A stretch of DNA of 10,506 nucleotides, taken from positions 1 through 10,506 of the forward strand of contig CAYRXE010000034.1 of assembly GCA_964428205.1 (NCBI GenBank), written 5' to 3'. Shown here in pieces: positions 5,710 through 10,506 of the stretch (its first letter is position 1; every line of letters starts with the position of its first letter). The position numbers and the translations under genes are program-made. The DNA comes from CAYRXE01 sp964428205 (GTDB lineage: Bacteria; Patescibacteriota; Gracilibacteria; Peribacterales; Peribacteraceae). The notes beneath the pieces were generated by a model. The model saw only the letters and a list, made by a program, of their open reading frames with translations. It searched no databases and was not told the origin of the DNA.

Positions 5710-5827
5710 AGGAGGGTTTCTGTCAGACGAGATCCTACCTAGAATCGATGACCGACAAAGCTAACCCTCTACAAACACCCTGCTGGGTGGCAACAGACCA
5801 TCCGTTGCTCCAAAAACAATACCACAG

Positions 5828-7303
5828 TTAGAAGACCTTCGCGCAGTGATCGCACTTTTCGATCACTTTGCCGTCGACTTCCAACTCTTCCAAGGAGCCC
5901 ACTTTGCAGCTTGGGCACTGAGCCTTAGGAAGGATGAACGACGAGGTCATAGGCGAGAAGCCAACACGCTTTGGTCCACCGCCGTGCTCACGGATGGTGA
6001 GCGAACGAGGATGGTCGCGCATCTTCTGGAGAACCTTTGCTTCAATCTGACGGATGCGCTCGCGTGTGACGCCGAACTCCTTACCCACTTCTTCGAGCGT
6101 GTGACCGATTCCATCACGCAAACCGAAACGCATTTCGATGATCTTCCTTTCGCGAGGCGTGAGGAATTCCAACATCTGGTGCACGTTCTCTTTGCGCAGC
6201 TGACGGTTGGTGGCTTCGAATGGGTTGATTGCTTCTTCATCTTCGATGAAGTCACCAAGCTTGGAGTCTTCTTCTGAACCCACTGGGGATTCGAGCGAGA
6301 TGATGTCCTGAGAAATCTTCTGGATGTGCGCAACCTTCTTAATATCCATTTCCATTTCGACAGCAAGTTCTTCGAGTGTTGGTTCGCGACCGAGTTCCTG
6401 CACAAGGCGACGCTGTGTGTGCGTGAGCTTGTTGATGGTCTCGACCATGTGCACCGGAATACGGATGGTGCGAGCTTGGTCGGCAATGGCGCGCGTAATA
6501 GCCTGGCGAATCCACCACGTGGCGTACGTGGAGAACTTAAATCCGCGTTCTGGGTCAAATTTCTCCACCGCACGGAAGAGACCGATGTTTCCTTCCTGGA
6601 TGAGATCCAAGAACGAAAGACCGCGACCGATGTACTTCTTGGCGATCGAAACAACGAGACGAAGGTTTGCTTCTGCAAGCTGCTGCTTGGCGGATGCATC
6701 ACCTTTGCGAATGCGGCGTGCGAGTTCAACTTCTTTGCGTGCATCGATGAGTGGCACACGACCAATCTCACTAAGATACATACGCACGGAGTCGTTACTG
6801 ATTTCCAAGAGATCGATCTCGCGTTCCTTCTTGCGCTTCTTGCGTTCGTCTTCGCTCAAGTCTTTGTCGCTATCGACGGCAATACCTGCGAGCGCGACCA
6901 TCTTGCGAGCTTCGTCATCACCATCGTCATCCATCTTCTCCACTTTCTCTCCTTCGTCCTTCTCCTCATCTTCGTCCTCATCATCATCATCGGTTCCTCC
7001 TGCGATATCGGTAAGATCTTCGGTTGGTTCTGGAACCGTGAGGACGGGGCTGCGTGCTTTCTTTTCCCAGATGAGTGCATCTTTCACGTCGATCACCTGA
7101 ATACCAAGATCGACGAAGAGTGAGTAGATTTCATCGAGCAATTCGATGTTCTCTTCGGCATTGGGAACGGCAGAAATAATTTCCTGATGGGTCACATAGC
7201 GCTGCTCACGACCCTTCTTCACCAAATGTTTTACCTGATCGGGAAATTGCTTCAGGTCGTCGTCTGTTGGCTGCGCGATGAATTTTCTGGGATGTGATGC
7301 CAT
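5828..7303 (-). CDS. rpoD: Primary sigma factor RpoD (sigma-70 group 1) with C-terminal zinc-ribbon-like extension
   Basis: This 491-aa protein directs RNA polymerase to housekeeping promoters. Regions are visible in order: region 1.1 (about 12-78, VTHQEIISAVPNAEENIELLDE), an acidic Asp/Glu linker (105-130), region 1.2 (170-198, NDSVRMYLSEIGRVPLI), region 2 (about 205-275, including the core- and -10-binding LRLVVSIAKKYIGRGLSFLD and GFKFSTYATWWIRQAITRAI), region 3 (283-360) and region 4 (372-435, with the -35-reading helix-turn-helix HTLEEVGKEFGVTRERIRQI). Most RpoD proteins end shortly after region 4; this one continues for about 55 residues with Cys463-x2-Cys466 and Cys484-x2-Cys487, resembling a zinc ribbon, and ends in TAA. 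The ATG at 7303 gives a normal N-terminus. No clear Shine-Dalgarno is seen. It follows dnaG by 133 bp on the same strand. The family call is certain; the tail's role is unknown. Confidence 0.97.
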   Translation of the reverse strand: MASHPRKFIAQPTDDDLKQFPDQVKHLVKKGREQRYVTHQEIISAVPNAEENIELLDEIYSLFVDLGIQVIDVKDALIWEKKARSPVLTVPEPTEDLTDIAGGTDDDDEDEDEEKDEGEKVEKMDDDGDDEARKMVALAGIAVDSDKDLSEDERKKRKKEREIDLLEISNDSVRMYLSEIGRVPLIDARKEVELARRIRKGDASAKQQLAEANLRLVVSIAKKYIGRGLSFLDLIQEGNIGLFRAVEKFDPERGFKFSTYATWWIRQAITRAIADQARTIRIPVHMVETINKLTHTQRRLVQELGREPTLEELAVEMEMDIKKVAHIQKISQDIISLESPVGSEEDSKLGDFIEDEEAINPFEATNRQLRKENVHQMLEFLTPRERKIIEMRFGLRDGIGHTLEEVGKEFGVTRERIRQIEAKVLQKMRDHPRSLTIREHGGGPKRVGFSPMTSSFILPKAQCPSCKVGSLEELEVDGKVIEKCDHCAKVF

Positions 7304-7436
7304 ACGAATACAAGCAGAAGCGGGGCAAACTGCCCCAGAGGTAGCAATAGGGTACTCAAAAGCCGGCCTAACGCAAAGGGAAAGACGGCCGAAACGCCCA
7401 GCTCTGACAAGTCATGCTGACAATCCGTATTGCTCA
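7304..7436 (-). other. dnaG-rpoD spacer with short inverted repeats
   Basis: The 133-bp spacer holds a perfect 6-bp hairpin, GGGGCA/TGCCCC with a 3-nt loop (7322-7336), 18 nt before the rpoD ATG, and a looser CGGCC...GGCCG pair further upstream. On the - strand TTGTCAG occurs twice with a 6-nt spacer soon after the dnaG stop (around 7405-7424). No T tract follows the hairpin, so it is not a terminator; no convincing rpoD promoter was found, though TTGCGT-16 bp-TACCCT is a weak possibility. RNA processing or translational control are open options. Confidence 0.45.
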
Positions 7437-9176
7437 TCACGAAGCCATCTTCTGCAGTTTGAGGATCTCGCGGTACTCATTGGTGAGCATAAGCTCGTCA
7501 TCCTTATTCCCTTCGGTACGCGCTTTGAGCATGCGTTTCGTTATATCCTGCTGTTTTTCCTTCAGGAATTCGCGATTGCTGATGATGCAGTGCTTACGGA
7601 TTTCACGGGCAGCCAGCGACTGCGACCACTCTCCAAATCCGTGCTGCTCACTCCAAAGGAGGAGGATGGATGCGCGTTCACGATGTTCATCCGGGAGCAC
7701 CAGACCTGCGATATCCATCAGCTGGAGATCGTGCGGGAGAGACTTGAGAGCAAGATAGAGCGCTCGTGCAAATTCTTCCTGAGGCTCAATGAGTTGATTG
7801 AGGAGTGGAAGACACAATGGATTACAGAGGAACATACCGAGGAGCGTCTCGACGGCGCTGAACATCGACGACTCATGATTCGCTGGTGCAACGTGTGCAG
7901 GGCCCGGAGTGGCAGGCACGCGCATGAGATCATCACGCAACGCCATCTCACTCGTACCAAGAGCTCCGGATGCTTTTACAATGGCCTCATCACGTTCGAC
8001 ACTAAAGGGGATTGCTTGAATGAGCGGGAGAAGACGAAGCAGTGCTTCGCGACGCACGAGGGAAGAACTCAAGTCTTGGGTGGCGAGCTCGGCAAGAACG
8101 GTTTCGATGTACGAGCGCGAACCTTCGGTGAGTAATCGTTTGAGTTCAACGGGATCATCATTCACGGCGTCACCGGGATCTTTGGATGCGAGGACGATCG
8201 ACTGCACCGCAATTTTTTCTCGACTGAGGATAAAGAATGCACGCTCTGCGGCGTCTTTTCCTGCCCTGTCGGAGTCCAAACAAAGTGTGACAGAATCGGC
8301 CAAGCGACGAAGAATTTTGGCATGCTCCTCGGTGAGAGCTGTGCCACTCGTAGCCACGACGTTCTTCACGCCAATGCGATGACACGCGAGCACATCGAAG
8401 TAGCCTTCGACCAAAATCACATTCTTCGTTTCGCGAATGGCATCGCGTGCGTGGAACAATCCAAACAGCACTTGAGATTTTTTGTAGAGCGCACTCTCCG
8501 AAGAGTTGATGTACTTCGCATCATCATTGCCAAGTGTGCGACCTCCGAATCCAATCACTTGTCCCTGACTGTCCGTGATCGGGAACATCAATCTGTTTCG
8601 GAATCTGTCGTACGTTTTTCCTCCACCCACTTCGCTCTGCACGGCAAGTCCTGCCGCGAGGAGCTCACTCCTGCTGTATTCTTTTTTGAGGAACGCATCA
8701 TACAACTCACTCCAGGCATCGGGTGCCACACCGAGTCCGAATTCCTGCACTTGTTCATCGGGCACGCCGCGTGCTTTGAGGTACTCCTTGGCTTTTGCAT
8801 TCTCTTGTAACTTCTTATTGTAAAAGACGGCAGCTTCTTCCAAGCACTCGCGCATGCGATCTTTCTCTTCTTTCTTCGGACCGGCATTCACAGGGCGATC
8901 GGGGAGTTTGACTCCTGTGCGCTCCGAGAGATCTTTGAGTGCCTGCACAAAATCCACGCCCTCAATCTTTTGATAAAAACTGAAGATGTCTCCGCCGTTC
9001 TGGCAGGCAAAGCAGTAGGCGATGCCCTTATCTGGAGAAACGAGGAAGCTTGGATGGCTGTCGTTATGGAAGGGGCACAGACACACGAAATTGCGGCCCT
9101 TTTTGGTGAGCTGGCAGTACTTCCCTACCAGATCTTCAATGGGGAGCCGGGATTTGATCTCTGCTACGGGGTCCAT
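7437..9176 (-). CDS. dnaG: DNA primase DnaG
   Basis: DnaG makes the RNA primers for leading- and lagging-strand synthesis at the fork and is recruited by the DnaB helicase. The chosen start, ATG 9176, gives MDPVAEIKSRLPIEDLV, the normal beginning of the family, and 579 aa; a longer frame from 9221 would overlap the upstream gene and is rejected. Domains: CHC2 zinc finger Cys34-x2-His37-x17-Cys55-x2-Cys58; catalytic core with RFRNRLMFPI (191-200) and GFGGR (209-213); TOPRIM metal site EGYFD (257-261) and DSD (301-303); then a C-terminal region (about 435-579) in the position of the helicase-binding domain, ending in a Lys/Glu-rich helical tail. All catalytic residues are present. The start is 23 bp after the methyltransferase stop and rpoD follows, a remnant of the macromolecular synthesis operon. 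It ends in TGA. Confidence 0.97.
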   Translation of the reverse strand: MDPVAEIKSRLPIEDLVGKYCQLTKKGRNFVCLCPFHNDSHPSFLVSPDKGIAYCFACQNGGDIFSFYQKIEGVDFVQALKDLSERTGVKLPDRPVNAGPKKEEKDRMRECLEEAAVFYNKKLQENAKAKEYLKARGVPDEQVQEFGLGVAPDAWSELYDAFLKKEYSRSELLAAGLAVQSEVGGGKTYDRFRNRLMFPITDSQGQVIGFGGRTLGNDDAKYINSSESALYKKSQVLFGLFHARDAIRETKNVILVEGYFDVLACHRIGVKNVVATSGTALTEEHAKILRRLADSVTLCLDSDRAGKDAAERAFFILSREKIAVQSIVLASKDPGDAVNDDPVELKRLLTEGSRSYIETVLAELATQDLSSSLVRREALLRLLPLIQAIPFSVERDEAIVKASGALGTSEMALRDDLMRVPATPGPAHVAPANHESSMFSAVETLLGMFLCNPLCLPLLNQLIEPQEEFARALYLALKSLPHDLQLMDIAGLVLPDEHRERASILLLWSEQHGFGEWSQSLAAREIRKHCIISNREFLKEKQQDITKRMLKARTEGNKDDELMLTNEYREILKLQKMAS

Positions 9177-9187
9177 AGTGGAGGACG

Positions 9188-9193
9188 AGTATA
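9188..9193 (-). promoter_or_regulatory. -10-like TATACT upstream of dnaG
   Basis: On the - strand TATACT (5 of 6 to TATAAT) ends 11 nt before the dnaG ATG, overlapping the 23-bp spacer after the methyltransferase gene, so a start would give a leader of only a few nt. No -35 and no Shine-Dalgarno are evident. dnaG could equally be read through from the upstream gene. Confidence 0.3.
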
Positions 9194-9199
9194 CCTCTC

Positions 9200-10506
9200 T
9201 TACGACTTCTGCACGATCCACCGCGGGAGCCTATTTTTGAGCAAACCTTGCTTGGCCAAGCCCAGTCCCACGGGCATCCCTTTGAACATCAGGACCACAT
9301 CTCCGCTCAAACTTGGGTCGCAGGTAGCGTCTTTCCCATCGAGGAGAAGGTCCAATGTCGCTTGATCAATCTCGGTAATGGTCTCTGTGGCGCGTGCGCC
9401 ACGGAAGGCAATGATGTCGTGATCCAAGCGCATGCGCTTGGCAGGCTCCACAATTTTTCCAAAGGGAATACCCAGAGCGTAATCGGCAACAGGCATGCGG
9501 AAAGCAGCGACGTCTTTGTTGGCAAGGAGGAGCAACTCCCCTCGCTGGAAGAGGCGATCGTTTTCTTCCATGAATGAGGTTCCGTATTCCCCTTCGAGAA
9601 TCTTCGCCCACTCTCGCAATCGGGATGCTGGGAGTTCATCTTCTTGGAAGCGCACGGGAGCGAGATCGATCGGGTGCTTCGTCGGCTTGAGCTTTCGCAA
9701 CACCGCACAGAAGAACCCTTCGGTGTCGTAGGTCTGCGGCCACAGACGAATGAGTGGCAGCATTTTTTCGTAGTTGAGTGACTTCTGCACAATCTCACTG
9801 TCCTTGATCCCCTGCTCTAGGGTTTGAAATTTTTGATCAATCTCGCGTGGATCCACAACTTCGATTTGATCGGGGAATCGGCGAAGCATCGACGCAATCG
9901 TCTCTTCGTTTTCCTCAGGAGTGAGCGTGCACGTGGAATACACAATGATGCCTCCGATCTTCGTCGCGTCGATTGCGGCTTCCAGAAGCTCTCTTTGCAG
10001 CTTCGCCATTTTCCCGATGTTCTCGGGCCCGCAAAAATCCAACGCATCACTGTCTTTGCGTGCAGTACCTTGAGCGGTACATGGCGCGTCGCAGAGCACG
10101 CGGTCGAATCTTTCTGTCATCTGTTTACTAAACCACTGTCCCACTTTGCGCGTGACAATATTGTTCCATGCTCCACTTCTGTGGAGAGCAGTCTTGAGCG
10201 TCCACAAACGTTTCTCCTGAATGTCGTTACACACCACCAGTCCCCTCCCCTGCAACCTCGCCGCAACTTGTGTCGACTTACTTCCCGGAGCTGCAGACAT
10301 ATCGAGAATCGTCTCGCCTGGTTGAGGATTCAAGAGTTCGACCGGCAACATGCTCGCAGCTTCTTGCATGTACGCAGCACCAAGCAGGTGCAGCAAATCT
10401 TTGCCGAGTGCTTCTTCGCGATTTTCACGATCAATATAGAACGCCTCTTTACACCAAGGCACGGGAGTCATCTGCCACTGCTTTTCTGTTCCCCACTTTT
10501 GGAAAT
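9200..10506 (-). CDS. rsmF: rRNA (cytosine-C5)-methyltransferase, RsmF / NOL1-NOP2-Sun family (5' end beyond window)
   Basis: It transfers methyl from S-adenosylmethionine to C5 of a cytosine in RNA, most likely 16S rRNA. The frame is open through the window edge at 10506 (upstream of the Met at 10471 it still reads FQKWGTEKQWQ), so the N-terminus is missing. Numbering from that Met: PWC (5-7) and GAAYMQEAASMLP (31-43), typical of this family; SAM loop LDMSAAPGSKSTQ (56-68); motif IV DAPC with Cys131; motif VI YSTCTLTPEENEE with Cys181, the pair of cysteines used in RNA m5C chemistry. The C-terminal part (about 240-423) ends with GLGLAKQGLLKNRLPRW, matching the PUA-like RNA-binding tail of RsmF-type enzymes. 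The exact target base is inferred, so the symbol is by similarity. It ends in TAA 23 bp before dnaG and is probably co-transcribed with dnaG-rpoD. Confidence 0.88.
   Translation of the reverse strand, partial: FQKWGTEKQWQMTPVPWCKEAFYIDRENREEALGKDLLHLLGAAYMQEAASMLPVELLNPQPGETILDMSAAPGSKSTQVAARLQGRGLVVCNDIQEKRLWTLKTALHRSGAWNNIVTRKVGQWFSKQMTERFDRVLCDAPCTAQGTARKDSDALDFCGPENIGKMAKLQRELLEAAIDATKIGGIIVYSTCTLTPEENEETIASMLRRFPDQIEVVDPREIDQKFQTLEQGIKDSEIVQKSLNYEKMLPLIRLWPQTYDTEGFFCAVLRKLKPTKHPIDLAPVRFQEDELPASRLREWAKILEGEYGTSFMEENDRLFQRGELLLLANKDVAAFRMPVADYALGIPFGKIVEPAKRMRLDHDIIAFRGARATETITEIDQATLDLLLDGKDATCDPSLSGDVVLMFKGMPVGLGLAKQGLLKNRLPRWIVQKS

Larger units (their letters stand above)
5342..5810. 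ncRNA. Structured non-coding RNA region downstream of rpoD; RNase P RNA-like on + strand, strand unsettled
   Basis: No credible ORF lies here, but inverted repeats are dense: GATGATT/AATCATC (5357-5386), TCAGTGC/GCACTGA (5447-5502), a 9-bp hairpin at 5521-5551 (copied at 5676-5706), GAGGGTT/AACCCTC (5712-5769), CACCC/GGGTG (5776-5789) and GCAAC/GTTGC (5790-5808). Removing the gap and one copy of its 55-bp flank leaves about 315 nt, or roughly 350 nt with the terminator hairpin. On the + strand, short stretches resemble RNase P RNA in the right order: GGAGAAAGGTCTCC (5395-5408), GGCAAG...TAAC (5415-5433), AGTGCC (5449-5454), CACGGTAAACC (5458-5468), CCTAGAATCGATGACC then GACAAA (5738-5759). 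But the canonical GAGGAAAGTCC and GGCTTA elements are missing, no P4 helix could be drawn, and most G-U pairs and the downstream terminator favour the - strand. I therefore assign no gene name. Confidence 0.4.

Noticed and set aside
5712..5769. tRNA-like element closed by a 7-bp stem GAGGGTT/AACCCTC
   Set aside because: Only 44 nt lie between the arms, too short for a tRNA, and no T-loop TTCRA motif or anticodon arm can be placed.
5776..5808. rpoD terminator formed by two hairpins just after the stop
   Set aside because: The stems are only 5 bp each and are followed by TTTGTAG rather than a T run; a weak role is possible but not supportable.
5300..5827. tmRNA (ssrA)
   Set aside because: No TTCGAC-type 5' element, no T-arm plus CCA 3' end, and no Ala-rich tag reading frame on either strand.
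6324..7123. Two long open frames on the + strand opposite rpoD (258 and 265 aa)
   Set aside because: They are antisense shadows of rpoD, with Ser/Arg-rich or hydrophobic low-complexity translations and no domain.
7278..8135. 285-aa open frame on the + strand opposite dnaG
   Set aside because: Shadow of dnaG and the spacer; no family features and no expression signals.
9177..9221. Longer dnaG start at 9221
   Set aside because: It would add 15 residues unlike any DnaG N-terminus and overlap the methyltransferase gene; MDPVAEIKSRL at 9176 fits the family.

Overview
The window looks like a compact bacterial core-genome segment, probably from a small-genome, uncultured lineage of the Candidate Phyla Radiation; Peregrinibacteria/Peribacteria-like is a guess. 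This is inferred from moderate GC, short intergenic spaces, family-typical but divergent proteins, a metagenome-style scaffold gap (100 N) and two orphan ORFs. TGA ends the dnaG gene and Trp is encoded by TGG, so a recoded Gracilibacteria-type genetic code is unlikely. No transposase, integrase, phage gene or CRISPR array was seen.

Left part, + strand: the 3' end of ftsK (FtsK/SpoIIIE DNA translocase, gamma winged helix), an AT-rich promoter region, a 102-aa orphan protein with a GTG start, a strong intrinsic terminator, and an RdgB/HAM1-type (d)ITP/XTP pyrophosphatase. The pyrophosphatase stop codon directly abuts the stop codon of a convergent orphan gene.

Middle part, - strand: a 1000-aa UvrD-like helicase fused to a RecB-type PD-(D/E)XK nuclease, followed by the 168-aa orphan protein. 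Between the helicase start and the end of rpoD lie about 750 bp without protein genes. This stretch holds (a) a promoter-to-terminator unit for an unassigned ~150-nt structured RNA just upstream of the helicase gene, and (b) a larger structured-RNA region. Region (b) has several short, collinear resemblances to RNase P RNA on the + strand, but its hairpins mostly favour a - strand transcript. It is interrupted by 100 N flanked by identical 55-bp ends, very probably an unmerged contig overlap.

Right part, - strand: a 5'-truncated (by the window edge) RsmF/NOP2/Sun-type rRNA m5C methyltransferase, dnaG primase and rpoD, in that order. This is the dnaG-rpoD core of the classical macromolecular synthesis operon, with an rRNA methyltransferase where rpsU often sits. 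The sigma factor carries a C-terminal extension with a CxxC...CxxC zinc-ribbon-like element after region 4, the most interesting protein-level oddity here.

Functionally the window is housekeeping: chromosome segregation (FtsK), nucleotide-pool sanitation (RdgB), DNA break processing or repair (helicase-nuclease), replication priming (DnaG), transcription initiation (RpoD) and rRNA modification. No defence or mobile system was found; the novelty candidates are the two structured RNA regions, the sigma-factor tail and the two orphan proteins.
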